64,000 nucleotides of DNA from Skermanella mucosa (GTDB lineage Bacteria; Pseudomonadota; Alphaproteobacteria; Azospirillales; Azospirillaceae): the NCBI RefSeq assembly GCF_016765655.2, contig NZ_CP086106.1:2104501-2168500 (forward strand), in the 5' to 3' direction. Position 1 is the first letter of the stretch, and the number at the start of each line of letters is the position of its first letter. The position numbers and the translations under genes were made by a program. Below are positions 30,091 through 39,150 of this stretch, in pieces. The notes under the pieces were generated by a model. The model did no database searches. It was given only the letters and a program-made list of their open reading frames with translations, and had not been told where the DNA came from.

Positions 30091-31161
30091 TCAGAACAGC
30101 TCGATCCCTTGGTCCTCCGCCGCAACCTCCGCATCGAGGGCGCCCAGCCCGTCCAGCCCGCTGCCGCCCAGCAGCAGCCCGCGCAGGTCCTGCTCCCGGA
30201 CCGATCCCGCCCGTGCGGGAGGCGCCAGGGTCGCCAGCCAGCCGGAGCGGTCGGGCACGTCGCGCAATGCCGGATGTGCCGACCGGGTGGCGGAGTCGAG
30301 ATCGGCCAGGCCGGCGTTCATCGCCGTCATGCCATCCATCACATGGTCCAGCCGCTGCTTCGCCAAATCCTGGAACTGGAGGCGGACGACGATCTGGCCG
30401 ATGTTCCGGCTCATGTCGGCGGAGGCCGTGACGGCTTCGCCCAGCACCGAGGTGAAATGGTCCGCCTGGAGGATCAGGCCGGACATGGCGAGGTCGATGC
30501 GCTCCTTGGCAAGCAGCTGGGGCGACAGGTCTGATTCGGCGATGGTCCGCAGGATGTCGTAGCCGCGCGTCACCCCGCGCGAAACGGCCCCGACGGTCTG
30601 GCGCATCCGCTCGGCCAGGGCCGCGGTCCCGGCGGAAAGCTCACGCACCTCTCCCGCGACCACATGGAAGGTCTTTCCGGCGGCGCCTGCGCGCGCCGCC
30701 TCGATGCTGGCGTTCAGCGCCAGGAAGCTGGTCTGCTGGTTGATTTCCTCGATCTCGCCGATGAACTTGCCGACCACCTCGACGTCCTGGACCACGTCGT
30801 CCAGCAGATACACCATGCGCATCGCCTGCATGGACAGCGAGACGATGTTGTTCACCATCTCGACCAGGATACTCTGCATCAGCACCATGACCTGCTCGAT
30901 CGGGACGCGCTCGCCTTCCAACTCGACGATGTTCGCGTTCGCGATGATCTCCTGCACCCGCTTTCCCTGCTCGTCCGCCGACAAGGCGAGGTCGCGGAAA
31001 CCGCTGCTGATGTCCAGCGTGCTCTGTTCGACGATGCGGCTGGTCTCCTCGACTTCGTTGCGGAGACTATCGAGGCATCGGGACTGGAAGGCACAGAAGG
31101 CCCGCCAATCGGCGAGCAGGCGGACCGCGGGCGGGAGGGCCGGAGATGATGCGTTTTCCAT
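30091..31161 (-). CDS. Cytoplasmic methyl-accepting chemotaxis-like protein
   Basis: A 356-aa protein with an MCP signalling domain and no membrane helix, HAMP or signal peptide. The conserved hairpin tip is INQQTSFLALNASIEAARAG at about residues 139-158, flanked by long coiled-coil helices; the N-terminal 70 residues contain no recognised sensor domain. The C-terminal 60 residues are disordered and Pro/Ala-rich. Cytoplasmic receptors of this kind feed a CheA-type kinase from an internal signal or a partner protein. No che genes are adjacent. Another MCP with membrane anchors is encoded at 57593. Function beyond the MCP fold is unknown. Confidence 0.85.
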   Translation of the reverse strand: MENASSPALPPAVRLLADWRAFCAFQSRCLDSLRNEVEETSRIVEQSTLDISSGFRDLALSADEQGKRVQEIIANANIVELEGERVPIEQVMVLMQSILVEMVNNIVSLSMQAMRMVYLLDDVVQDVEVVGKFIGEIEEINQQTSFLALNASIEAARAGAAGKTFHVVAGEVRELSAGTAALAERMRQTVGAVSRGVTRGYDILRTIAESDLSPQLLAKERIDLAMSGLILQADHFTSVLGEAVTASADMSRNIGQIVVRLQFQDLAKQRLDHVMDGMTAMNAGLADLDSATRSAHPALRDVPDRSGWLATLAPPARAGSVREQDLRGLLLGGSGLDGLGALDAEVAAEDQGIELF

Positions 31162-31260
31162 GCTGGACAGCCAACTCTCCGCACCGGATTTCAGGTGATT
31201 GAGCTCAAATTGCGCGAAGCCTAACCTGGGTTGGTGAACGAAGGGTAACCGTAATGCCCG

Positions 31261-32445
31261 TCAGGCGAATTGGCCTGCGCAAAAGCCGGACGACCAAGCC
31301 CATTGGAAATTGTAGCCGCCCAGCCAGCCGGTGACGTCAACCACCTCGCCGATGAAGAAAAGGCCCGGCACCTTGCGGGCTTCCAGTGTCTTGGAGGAAA
31401 GCTCCGACGTATCGACCCCGCCCAGCGTCACCTCCGCGGTCCGGTAGCCTTCGGTCCCGGCCGGCGTGATCCGCCAGTGCCGCAGGTCTTCGGCGAGGCC
31501 GAGCCAGTCGCGGTCCCGCACCTGTCCCGCCGGCCGGCCGTCCAGCCCGGCGGGCGTCACCCGGTGGGCGAGGCGGCGGGGCAGCACCTCCGACAGCACG
31601 GTCTTCACCTCCGCCTTGGGCCGCTCGGCGGCCAGCCGCTTCAGGTGCGCCGCCGCGTCCAAGCCGGGCAGCATGTCGATCTCGACCGTGTCGCCGTCGC
31701 GCCAGTAGGACGAGATCTGCAGGATGGCCGGTCCGCTGATGCCGCGGTGGGTGAACAGGATCGCCTCGTCGAAGGCGGTGCCCCCGCAACGCACCGACGC
31801 CTCGCACGCCACGCCGGCAAGGTCCTTGAAGTTGCGCGGGTCGGCATCGGCGAAGGTGAAGGGGACCAGCCCGGCGCGGGTCGGCAGCACCTTCAGCCCG
31901 AACTGCTCGGCGATCCGGTAGCCGAACCCGGTAGCCCCCATCTTGGGGATCGACAGCCCGCCGGTCGCGATCACCAAGCTCTCCGACTCGAACGTCGCGC
32001 GCGACGTCTCCACCCGGAACAGGCCGTCACGGGCGATCCGCGTGACCGACGTCTCCAGCGCCAGCCGGACGCCCGCCTCGTCGCACTCGCGCAGCAGCAT
32101 GCCGACGATGTCCCGCGCGCTGTCGTCGCAGAACAGCTGGCCCAGCTTCTTCTCGTGGAAGGCGATGCCGTGCCGCCGGACCAGGGCGATGAAGTCGTGC
32201 TGGGTATAGCGCTTCAGCGCCGAGATCGCGAAATGCCGGTTGGCCGAGACGAACCGGTCCGGCGCCGTGTGCAGGTTGGTGAAGTTGCACCGCCCCCCGC
32301 CGGAGATCAGGATCTTCTTGCCGGCCTTCTCGGCGTGGTCGATCAGCAGCACGCTCCGGCCCCGGCGCCCGGCGGACATGGCGCACATCAGCCCTGCGGC
32401 GCCGGCGCCGATCACGATGGCGTCGAATCGGGTGGCTTGGCTCAT
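31261..32445 (-). CDS. BaiN/HI0933-family NAD(P)/FAD-dependent oxidoreductase
   Basis: A 394-aa flavoprotein of the HI0933/YhiN/BaiN family. The N-terminal FAD motif is VIGAGAAGLMCAMSAGRRG with the acidic end of strand 2 (LLIDHAEKAG), followed by KILISGGGRCNFTN, the family signature. The C-terminal WLGGYNFQWAWSSGF is the second conserved block closing the FAD site. Most members have unknown substrates; BaiN from Clostridium reduces bile-acid intermediates, but that role cannot be transferred here. It lies 32 bases after HrpB on the same strand, so the two may be co-transcribed. Family call firm. Confidence 0.92.
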   Translation of the reverse strand: MSQATRFDAIVIGAGAAGLMCAMSAGRRGRSVLLIDHAEKAGKKILISGGGRCNFTNLHTAPDRFVSANRHFAISALKRYTQHDFIALVRRHGIAFHEKKLGQLFCDDSARDIVGMLLRECDEAGVRLALETSVTRIARDGLFRVETSRATFESESLVIATGGLSIPKMGATGFGYRIAEQFGLKVLPTRAGLVPFTFADADPRNFKDLAGVACEASVRCGGTAFDEAILFTHRGISGPAILQISSYWRDGDTVEIDMLPGLDAAAHLKRLAAERPKAEVKTVLSEVLPRRLAHRVTPAGLDGRPAGQVRDRDWLGLAEDLRHWRITPAGTEGYRTAEVTLGGVDTSELSSKTLEARKVPGLFFIGEVVDVTGWLGGYNFQWAWSSGFCAGQFA

Positions 32446-32477
32446 GCTCGGCTCATGGGAAATCGGGAACCTTCCGT

Positions 32478-35000
32478 TCAGGTGCCGCGCCGCTTGGCGC
32501 GGCTGGTCGGTTCGGCCTGGAGGGGGTCGTCGGGCCAGTAATGCTTGGGATACTGGCCCTTCAGGTCGGCCTTAACGTGCCGGTAGGTGTTGGCCCAGAA
32601 GCTGGCGAGATCGCTGGTCACCTGCATCGGCCGGCGGGCCGGCGACAACAGGTGCAGGACCAAGGGAACCCGGCCGCGGGCCAGTGCCGGGGTCTCCGCC
32701 AGGCCGAACATCTCCTGGAGCCGGACCGCCAGCACCGGCACGTCGCCTCCCGTATAGTCCAGCGGTATATGGGACCCGCTGGGCACCGTGACATGGGTCG
32801 GCGCCGCCTCGTCCAGCTCGCGCTGCCGGTGCCAGGACAGCAGCGACCGGAGCGCCGCCGACAGGTCCAGCCGCTTCAGGTGGGCGCGGCGGGTCAGGCC
32901 GGTCAGGAACGGCGCCAGCCAGTCCTCCAGCGTGTCGAGCAGCGCCGCGTCGGACAGATCCGGCCAGTCGCCGTCCGGACCCTCGACCCGGCGCAGGAAC
33001 TCGACCCGCGCGCGGAAATTCTCCAGCTCCCGGGTCCAGGGCAGGACGGCGAGGCCCAGCTCGCGGATGCCCTGGCACAGGGCGGCGGCTGTCCGGGCGC
33101 CTCCCGGGTCGGGCAGCGGCTCGTCCTTCAGGACCAGTTCGCCCAGCCGGCGCTGGCGGCGGGCGAGCACCGCCTCCTCCCTGCCGTCCCAGGCGACGAA
33201 CTCCACCGTCTCGATGGTGTCGGCGAAATCCTCTTCCAGCTCGGCCAGGGTCAGGGGGGCGGCCAGGAAGATGCGGGCCTCCCGCTTGGCGCCGTCCAGG
33301 TCGGCGACCGCCAGGAACTCCTCGGCGGCCAAGGGCTCCATCTTCAGGAAATAGGCGCCGCGCCCGTTGCTCAGCCGGTACTGGCCGTCGCTTCCCGGTC
33401 GGCGCTGGCCGATCCGGTCGGGATAGGCCAGCGCCAGGACGCGGCCGGTGTCGGCCACGCCGCCGCCGCCCGGCCCGATACCCAGCTGACGCTGCCACTG
33501 GCGGGCCTGCCGCGCCACCTGCTTCACCGTCCAGCCGCTCCGGTCGGAAGACCGCAGCAACTCGACCCGGCGGCGCAGGTCGCCGTCCCGCGGCTCGCCG
33601 GCTCCCCCGGCCGAGGGTCCGGCCAGGATATCGCGTTCCCCCAGCAGGGCGGCGATCTCGCAGGCCAGCGCGCCGCAGCCCAGCCGGTCGCCGGCCAGCA
33701 CCATGTGGGCGAGGCGGGGATGCATGCCGAGCGACGCCATCCGCCGGCCGTGCGGCGTGATCTTGTCCCCGGCGTCGAGCGCGCCGAGGCGGCGCAGCAG
33801 GTCGCGGGCCTGGGCCAGGGCCGGCGCCGGCGGCGGGTCCAGCCAGCACAGTTCTGCGGGATCGACCACGCCCCACTGGGCGAGCTCCAGCGCCAGCGGC
33901 GCGAGGTCGGCGGCCAGCATCTCCGGCGCGGTGTGGGGTTGCAGCGCGCGGTGCTGCCCCTCCGGCCACAGCCGGTAGCAGACTCCGGGCTCCAGGCGCC
34001 CGGCACGGCCCCGGCGCTGGTCGGCCGAGGCCTGGCTGACCTTGACCGTGTCCAGCCGGGTCATGCCGCTGCCCGGATCGAAGCGGGAGACGCGCATCAG
34101 GCCGCTGTCCACGACCACCCGGATTCCCTCGATCGTCAGGCTGGTCTCGGCGATCGAGGTCGCCAGCACGACCTTGCGCCGGCCCGGCGGCGTCGGCCCG
34201 ATCGCCTGGTCCTGCTGCTCCTGGGGCAGATCGCCGTAGAGCGGGGCGATCAGGATGCCCGGCCCCGGCAGGGCGTCCCGAAGTTGCCGTTCGACGCGGC
34301 GGATCTCGGCGACGCCGGGCAGGAAGACCAGGATATTGCCCGGCTCCTCGTCCAGCGCGCGGAGAACCGCCGATGCGACGGCGTCCTCGATCCGGCGCGC
34401 CTTGGACGGGTCGACATGGCGGGTCTCGACCGGGAAGGCGCGGCCTTCGCTGGTGACGACGGGGGCGCCGCCCAGCAGCCCGGCGACCGCGGCGCCGTCC
34501 AGAGTCGCCGACATCACCAGCAGCCGCAGGTCGTCGCGCAGCACCGACCGGGTCTGGAGGCACAGCGCCAGCCCCAGGTCGGCGTCCAGGCTGCGCTCGT
34601 GGAATTCGTCGAACAGGACGGCGCCGACGCCTTCCAGCGCCGGGTCCTGCTGGAGCTGCCGGATCAGGACGCCCTCGGTTACCACCTCGATCCGGGTCCG
34701 CGGACCGACCTTGCTGTCCATCCGTACCCGATATCCTACGGTCTCGCCGACCGCCTCGCCGAGCAGCCCGGCCATGCGGCGGGCGGCCGCGCGGGCGGCG
34801 AGCCGCCGCGGCTCCAGCATGATCAGCTTGCCTCCCGCCAGCCAACCCTCCTGCAGCAGCGCCAGCGGGACGCGCGTGGTCTTGCCCGCACCCGGCGGCG
34901 CCTGGAGGACGGCATGGCGGGAGCCCGCCAGGGCCCGGCGGATCTCCGGCAGGATGGGGTCTATCGGCAGCGCCGGGAAAACTGTTTCAGGATTGGACAA
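32478..35000 (-). CDS. hrpB: ATP-dependent helicase HrpB
   Basis: DEAH/RHA-type RNA helicase of the HrpB family. The protein is 840 aa, matching typical HrpB. Motif I is QAPPGAGKTTRVPLALL, motif II is DEFH in LFDEFHERSLDADL, motif III is SAT in VMSATLDG, and motif VI is QRRGRAGR. The C-terminal HrpB domain includes HLLSPARRPMQVTSDLASFW and the terminal KHYWPDDP signature. Cellular role is not settled; homologs affect RNA metabolism in a condition-dependent way. The upstream 212 bases separate it from the divergent metalloprotease gene. Confidence 0.96.
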   Translation of the reverse strand: MSNPETVFPALPIDPILPEIRRALAGSRHAVLQAPPGAGKTTRVPLALLQEGWLAGGKLIMLEPRRLAARAAARRMAGLLGEAVGETVGYRVRMDSKVGPRTRIEVVTEGVLIRQLQQDPALEGVGAVLFDEFHERSLDADLGLALCLQTRSVLRDDLRLLVMSATLDGAAVAGLLGGAPVVTSEGRAFPVETRHVDPSKARRIEDAVASAVLRALDEEPGNILVFLPGVAEIRRVERQLRDALPGPGILIAPLYGDLPQEQQDQAIGPTPPGRRKVVLATSIAETSLTIEGIRVVVDSGLMRVSRFDPGSGMTRLDTVKVSQASADQRRGRAGRLEPGVCYRLWPEGQHRALQPHTAPEMLAADLAPLALELAQWGVVDPAELCWLDPPPAPALAQARDLLRRLGALDAGDKITPHGRRMASLGMHPRLAHMVLAGDRLGCGALACEIAALLGERDILAGPSAGGAGEPRDGDLRRRVELLRSSDRSGWTVKQVARQARQWQRQLGIGPGGGGVADTGRVLALAYPDRIGQRRPGSDGQYRLSNGRGAYFLKMEPLAAEEFLAVADLDGAKREARIFLAAPLTLAELEEDFADTIETVEFVAWDGREEAVLARRQRRLGELVLKDEPLPDPGGARTAAALCQGIRELGLAVLPWTRELENFRARVEFLRRVEGPDGDWPDLSDAALLDTLEDWLAPFLTGLTRRAHLKRLDLSAALRSLLSWHRQRELDEAAPTHVTVPSGSHIPLDYTGGDVPVLAVRLQEMFGLAETPALARGRVPLVLHLLSPARRPMQVTSDLASFWANTYRHVKADLKGQYPKHYWPDDPLQAEPTSRAKRRGT

Positions 35001-35212
35001 GGCGCTGTGATCGTCGGGTTTCGGAAATGGGGGCGGGCTCTATAGCACGGGTTTGGCCGCGGTGCTCGGCCATCGGTCGACCGGTGCCTTCGGTATGAAG
35101 TGGGATCGTCCGCCGCAGGGTTACAGGGGGACGGCTTTACGGAAAATTAGCGCCGCCGGCGCATGCTGCCGTCCTGTGATCCTTCAACCTTGGACTTCCC
35201 CGACGAGGGTCC

Positions 35213-36055
35213 ATGATCACGAGCGCCGCATCCTCCCCGCGGGCGTCGTCCGCTTCGACGGTTTGGCTGAGGCCGATCCGGTCGATGCCGTGCGGCTGCG
35301 CGGATGCCTGCGCCCACGTCCTGAAGAGCGATACCTCATCAAGCGTCTCGCCGTCGTCGTCATCCGGGGTGAACGGTCAGTCGAAGGACGGAGAGAAGCG
35401 CGACGCTTCCGGCCTGACCGAGGCCGAGCGGGACCAGGTCAAGGAGCTGAAAAAGCGCGACACGGAGGTTCGCAACCACGAGCGCGCCCATCAGGCCGCC
35501 GGCGGCCAATATGCCGGTTCGCCTTCCTACACCTACCAGACCGGCCCGGACGGCAGGCGTTACGCGATCGGCGGGGAAGTGTCGATCGACATCAGCCCGG
35601 AACGTGATCCCGCGGCCACCATCGCCAAGATGGAACGGATCAGGGGCGCCGCGACCGCGCCAGCCGAACCGTCGCCCCAGGACTACAAGGTGGCCGCAGC
35701 GGCCGACAAGGCGCGCATGGAGGCCCAGCGCGAACTGAACGCCCAGGCCCTGGAGAAGATCCAGGGGGACGGCGAGGCCGAGGAGGACGGGGAAGGGTCC
35801 GCCTCCGCAGGGGCCGCCTCCGACGGGAAGGCGCAATCCATCGGCAGGTCCCGGTCCGGTCCGGCGTCTGCCGGGCGAACGGAGCAGGGGCAGGAGGAGA
35901 ACGAGAAGGAAAAGGAGCGGGACGGACGGCGGGCCGGGCAGCAGGATGGCTTCCCGGAGCAGAACGGCGGCCTCGTGGCCTCTGCCGCCCGGGCCTATCG
36001 CAACGCATCCGCCCTGGGACGGGCGGCCGGCGGCCTGGTCGGGATCAGTGCATGA
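35213..36055 (+). CDS. SprA-related putative metalloprotease
   Basis: A 280-aa protein matching the SprA-related family (also called putative metalloprotease CJM1_0395 family). The central domain, about residues 60-145, contains the zinc-metalloprotease-like HERAH in RNHERAHQAAGGQYAG, followed by SYTYQTGPDGRRYAIGGEV and DISPERDPAATIAKM. The N-terminal 60 residues are Ser/Ala-rich and the C-terminal 110 residues (Glu, Gly, Lys and Gln-rich) look disordered. No signal peptide. Substrate and role unknown. The ATG follows CGAGGGTCC. The gene ends just before two large palindromes that separate it from the SLC13-type permease. Confidence 0.8.
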   Translation: MITSAASSPRASSASTVWLRPIRSMPCGCADACAHVLKSDTSSSVSPSSSSGVNGQSKDGEKRDASGLTEAERDQVKELKKRDTEVRNHERAHQAAGGQYAGSPSYTYQTGPDGRRYAIGGEVSIDISPERDPAATIAKMERIRGAATAPAEPSPQDYKVAAAADKARMEAQRELNAQALEKIQGDGEAEEDGEGSASAGAASDGKAQSIGRSRSGPASAGRTEQGQEENEKEKERDGRRAGQQDGFPEQNGGLVASAARAYRNASALGRAAGGLVGISA

Positions 36056-36066
36056 CGCGTGTGATA

Positions 36067-36103
36067 CGGTTTCCGGATGATCAGCATGATCATCCGGAAA
36101 CCG
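36067..36103. repeat. 17-bp perfect inverted repeat
   Basis: CGGTTTCCGGATGATCA pairs perfectly with TGATCATCCGGAAACCG around GCA. It lies 12 bases after the SprA-like stop; no T tract follows. It may serve as a 3'-end hairpin. Confidence 0.7.
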
Positions 36104-36143
36104 AAAACCCGGCAGATCAATGCCATAGGCGTTGTTTGAAAGG

Positions 36144-36179
36144 GTCATACCGAAACCGTTGCAACGGTTTCGGTATGAC
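36144..36179. repeat. 36-bp perfect palindrome
   Basis: GTCATACCGAAACCGTTG is followed directly by its exact reverse complement, with no spacer. It shares the CCGAAACCG core with the preceding repeat (CCGGAAACCG). It lies about 65 bases before the probable permease start and could be an operator or a mobile palindrome. Confidence 0.75.
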
Positions 36180-36245
36180 TTGGCGCCCCTTCGGGTGTTA
36201 AGGGAGTTCCGCTTCCCGCCTCACACCGACCCGGACTTCCCGCAC

Positions 36246-37481
36246 GTGACCTTGTTCGTTCTCATCGTCTTCGCCGTCACCTATGCGGGCATGGCGCTGG
36301 GGCGGTTCCCCGGCCTGCGGATCGACCGCACCGGCATCGCCCTGGTGGCCGCCATCCTGATGCTCGCGGGCGGGGCGCTGGACAGCGGCCAGGTCGCGGG
36401 AGCGGTCGATTTCCCGACGCTGTTCATCCTGTTCGGGCTGATGATCCTGTCGGCGCAGTTCGCGTCCGCCGGCTTCTACGACTGGTGCGCGCTTCGGATC
36501 GCACGGGCCGGCCGGTCGCCCCGGACACTTCTGGCCGTCACCGTCGCGGTCGGCGGCGGGCTGTCGGCCGTGCTGGCGAACGATGTGGTGGTGTTCGCCA
36601 TGACGCCGATGCTGTGCGCCGGGCTGAAGGGGCGGGGCCTCGATCCGCGCCCGTACCTGATCGCCCTGGCCGGCGCCGCCAACGCGGGGTCGGCCGCGAC
36701 CCTGATCGGCAACCCGCAGAACATCGTGATCGGGCAGGTCGGCGGGCTGGATTTCTGGCGGTTCCTGGCGGCCTGCGGCGTGCCGGCGCTGGTCGCGCTG
36801 GCGTGCGTGTTCGTCACCGTGTCCGTGGTATGGCGCGGGCGCCTGACCGATGCCGGCAACCCCGCCTTCGCCGACCTGCCGGAACCGGACCTGGACCGCT
36901 GGCAGTTCGGCAAGGCGCTCGTCGCGACCGCCGCGCTGATGGTGATGTTCGGGATGCCGCTCCCGCACGAGGTGGGCGTCCTGCTGATCGCCGGCATGCT
37001 GCTGATCAGCCGCAGCCTGGAGAGCCGGCGCATGGTCGGCATGGTGGATTGGCCGCTGCTGGTCCTGTTCGCCTGTCTGTTCGCGATCAACTCCTCCCTG
37101 GAACGCACCGGCCTGCCGGCCGATGCCGTGGCCGCGCTGGCATCCGCCGGGCTGCTGCCGGACCGCCTTGCCGTGCTCGCCCCTCTCTCGGTCGTCGCCA
37201 GCAACACCATCGGCAACGTGCCCGCGGTGGTCCTGCTGCTGGCGGTCTGGCCCCAGCCGCCGGAAGGTGCCCTGTACGGGCTGGCCCTGCTGTCCACCTT
37301 GGCGGGGAACCTGCTGATACTGGGCAGCCTCGCCAACATCATCGTGGTCGAGCGGGCACGCGCCGTGGGGGTGCGGCTTGGCTTCCTGGAACATGCCCGG
37401 TGCGGCATACCTATGACCGCATTCTCACTCGCCTTTGCGTGTGTGTGGTTGTGGGCAACCGGGCTGATGCCGTTGAAGTGA
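36246..37481 (+). CDS. SLC13/ArsB-NhaD-type anion or cation permease
   Basis: A polytopic inner-membrane carrier of about 411 aa with roughly 11 hydrophobic helices, related to the SLC13 / ion-transporter superfamily. Distinctive blocks are ALGRFPGLRIDRTGIALV at the N-terminus, VLANDVVVFAMTPML, GSAATLIGNPQNIVIGQ (the SLC13/ArsB-like re-entrant motif) and SNTIGNVPAVVLLLAVWP, its second-half repeat. Substrate cannot be told: arsenite, citrate, sulfate or Na+/H+ antiport are possible. Start is uncertain: GTG at 36246 fits homologs starting with (M)TLFVLIVF, but has no good ribosome binding site; a TTG further upstream would put a 36-bp palindrome inside the coding sequence, so I reject it. Confidence 0.8.
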   Translation: MTLFVLIVFAVTYAGMALGRFPGLRIDRTGIALVAAILMLAGGALDSGQVAGAVDFPTLFILFGLMILSAQFASAGFYDWCALRIARAGRSPRTLLAVTVAVGGGLSAVLANDVVVFAMTPMLCAGLKGRGLDPRPYLIALAGAANAGSAATLIGNPQNIVIGQVGGLDFWRFLAACGVPALVALACVFVTVSVVWRGRLTDAGNPAFADLPEPDLDRWQFGKALVATAALMVMFGMPLPHEVGVLLIAGMLLISRSLESRRMVGMVDWPLLVLFACLFAINSSLERTGLPADAVAALASAGLLPDRLAVLAPLSVVASNTIGNVPAVVLLLAVWPQPPEGALYGLALLSTLAGNLLILGSLANIIVVERARAVGVRLGFLEHARCGIPMTAFSLAFACVWLWATGLMPLK

Positions 37482-37654
37482 ACGGGAAGTTCCGTAACAT
37501 TCCGGAAATTTACATTGTGCACCTGCGAGATGAAGATGAACCGATCGGTCCAGAAGTGTTGAGGTGGCCGGGCGGAGCTTTCCCGATTACTTAAATTGCC
37601 AGCTACCCGCACGACCTAATGCTCACCCGACGGTGAATTTTTCAACAAAACCCT

Positions 37655-37682
37655 TTCGACGTTGAGGGAATTGCGCTATGGT
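37655..37682 (+). promoter_or_regulatory. Possible sigma-70 promoter for the candidate RNA
   Basis: TTCGAC (37655-37660), 16 bases, TATGGT (37677-37682). Transcription would start near 37689. The same TATGGT serves as probable -10 of phoX. It is a reasonable but unproven match. Confidence 0.4.
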
Positions 37683-37689
37683 CACTCCA

Positions 37690-38014
37690 ACGATGCGGGA
37701 ACAAGAAAAGCAATAAGCTAACCTGCACGACAAAGGCACGCTTAGGGAGGGCGCTGCCGAACAATGAACGATCCTGCCCGGATCAAGGGCGGGACGACTA
37801 GGTTGAGGAAAGCAACGCACCGGTTCCGCTCCCGTCAGGGCGAGCGGCTGAGGTTGGCGTCGAGCCGGCTTTGGTTACCAACTTGGCCACACCGGGGGTG
37901 TCGCCCCCGTCATGACAAGGTTCCATGGCGCAAGGCGCTGGGACCGGCCAGGTGCCAAGAAAAATATGAGGGTTAGAACGATCGACGGCGGGCTCACGGC
38001 CCGCCGTTTTCTCT
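37690..38014 (+). ncRNA. Candidate structured non-coding RNA (about 325 nt)
   Basis: No plausible protein lies in this stretch, yet it ends in a strong terminator and is full of stems. A hairpin at 37826-37847 (CCGCTC/GAGCGG) is followed by a three-way junction: closing stem ACTTGGCC (37881-37888) with GGCCAGGT (37946-37953), hairpin 37893-37909 (CGGGGG/CCCCCG), and a two-part stem 37919-37945 (GGTTCC/GGGACC, GCGC/GCGC). I saw no tmRNA, RNase P, SRP or known riboswitch consensus. A 70-codon open frame from 37764 exists, but its composition (very Arg-rich) and lack of family argue against it. Confidence 0.45.
37985..38014 (+). terminator. Intrinsic terminator of the candidate RNA
   Basis: ACGGCGGGC (37985-37993) pairs with GCCCGCCGT (37999-38007), followed by TTTCTCTTT. 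It points rightward, so it cannot end the leftward cobW gene whose stop is at 38050, and it lies 500 bases after the permease. Confidence 0.85.
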
Positions 38015-38049
38015 TTGTGCGCCCCCTTCCGGGGGCGGCACCGGTGCCG

Positions 38050-39150
38050 TCACTCCGACGCGTCGCGATAGGCTTCGAACATGGCCTCGATCGTCTCGCG
38101 GCTGACGTCGCGAGTGATGAAGACGATCCGGGAGCGGTGGTCGTCGGAAGGCCAGGCCTCCAGCCGCACGGGCGGATGGAACACGTGCTGGACGCCGTGG
38201 ACGACGACGGGCGTGTCGGACTCCCGCACGTTCAGGATGCCCTTGATCCGCAGCAGGTCGGGACCTCGCAACGTGATCAGCGTCTCGATCCAGGTGGCGA
38301 ACCCTTCCCAGGCCAGCGGCTCCTCGACCGTCATGCAGAAGGCGGTGATATGGTCGTCGTGCCGGTTCCGGTCGTGGGTGTGGCCGTGATGGTGATCATG
38401 GCCGTGATGCGCATGCCCGTGGTCCCCATGCCCATGATCACCGTGCCCGTGGTCCTCGCCGTAGGCCTCTGCCCTCAGCCACCGCTCCACGTCGGGGCTC
38501 TTGGTCGTCGGATTGTAGAGCCCGGCGTCGAACAGCCCGGCCGGCTCGATCTCGCCCTGCACGGCGCGCATCAGGGGGGCCGCCGGGTTCAGCGCGGCCA
38601 GCCGCCGCTCCAGGTCGGCCAGCGCCTCGGGGGCGGCGATGTCGGTCTTGGTCAGCACGATCCGGTCGGCGACGGCGGCCTGCTTGACGCTCTCCTGGTG
38701 GCGGTCCAACTGGTCGGCGCCGTTGACGGCGTCCACCGTCGTGATCACGCCGTCCAGGCGGAAGCGCGCCGCGATCAGCGGGTCATTCATCAGGGTATGG
38801 AGCACGGGTGCCGGATCGGCGAGGCCGGTGGTCTCGATCACGACGCGGTCGAACTCGGGGATCTCGCCGCGCACCCGCTTCAGGAACAGGTCGCGCATGG
38901 TGTCGATCAGGTCGCCGCGCACGGTGCAGCACAGGCAGCCGCTGTTCAGCAGCACCGTGTTCTCCGAGCTTTCGGCGACCAGCAGGTGGTCCAGCCCGAT
39001 CTCGCCGAACTCGTTGATGATCACCGCCGTGTTCGCCATGCCGGGATGGCGGACCAGACGGGAGAGCAGCGTCGTCTTGCCGCTGCCCAGGAAGCCGGTG
39101 AGGACGGAGACGGGCAGGCGGGTCGGGTTGGCGGCGATGACAGTGGTCAC
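38050..39150 (-). CDS. CobW/COG0523-family GTP-binding metallochaperone, His-rich
   Basis: G3E-family P-loop GTPase of 366 aa, likely a zinc-responsive metallochaperone. Walker A is GFLGSGKTT (19-27), the metal motif CxCC is at Cys72-Leu-Cys74-Cys75, the G4-like motif is LTKTD (166-170), and the CobW C-terminal domain is at about 267-360. A linker at 233-268 has about 16 His in DHGHGDHGHGDHGHAHHGH-type repeats, a likely metal store. Start is a GTG at 39150 overlapping the zur stop by 4 bases (GTGA), so the genes are coupled. With Zur and a Zur box upstream, a role in zinc sparing or insertion, as for ZigA-type proteins, is much more likely than cobalamin synthesis. Confidence 0.88.
   Translation of the reverse strand: MTTVIAANPTRLPVSVLTGFLGSGKTTLLSRLVRHPGMANTAVIINEFGEIGLDHLLVAESSENTVLLNSGCLCCTVRGDLIDTMRDLFLKRVRGEIPEFDRVVIETTGLADPAPVLHTLMNDPLIAARFRLDGVITTVDAVNGADQLDRHQESVKQAAVADRIVLTKTDIAAPEALADLERRLAALNPAAPLMRAVQGEIEPAGLFDAGLYNPTTKSPDVERWLRAEAYGEDHGHGDHGHGDHGHAHHGHDHHHGHTHDRNRHDDHITAFCMTVEEPLAWEGFATWIETLITLRGPDLLRIKGILNVRESDTPVVVHGVQHVFHPPVRLEAWPSDDHRSRIVFITRDVSRETIEAMFEAYRDASE

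Noticed and set aside
37764-37976. 70-codon open frame with GGGAGG upstream
   Set aside because: Arg-rich, no family, spacing of the ribosome binding site too long, and the stretch folds into stems better explained as RNA.
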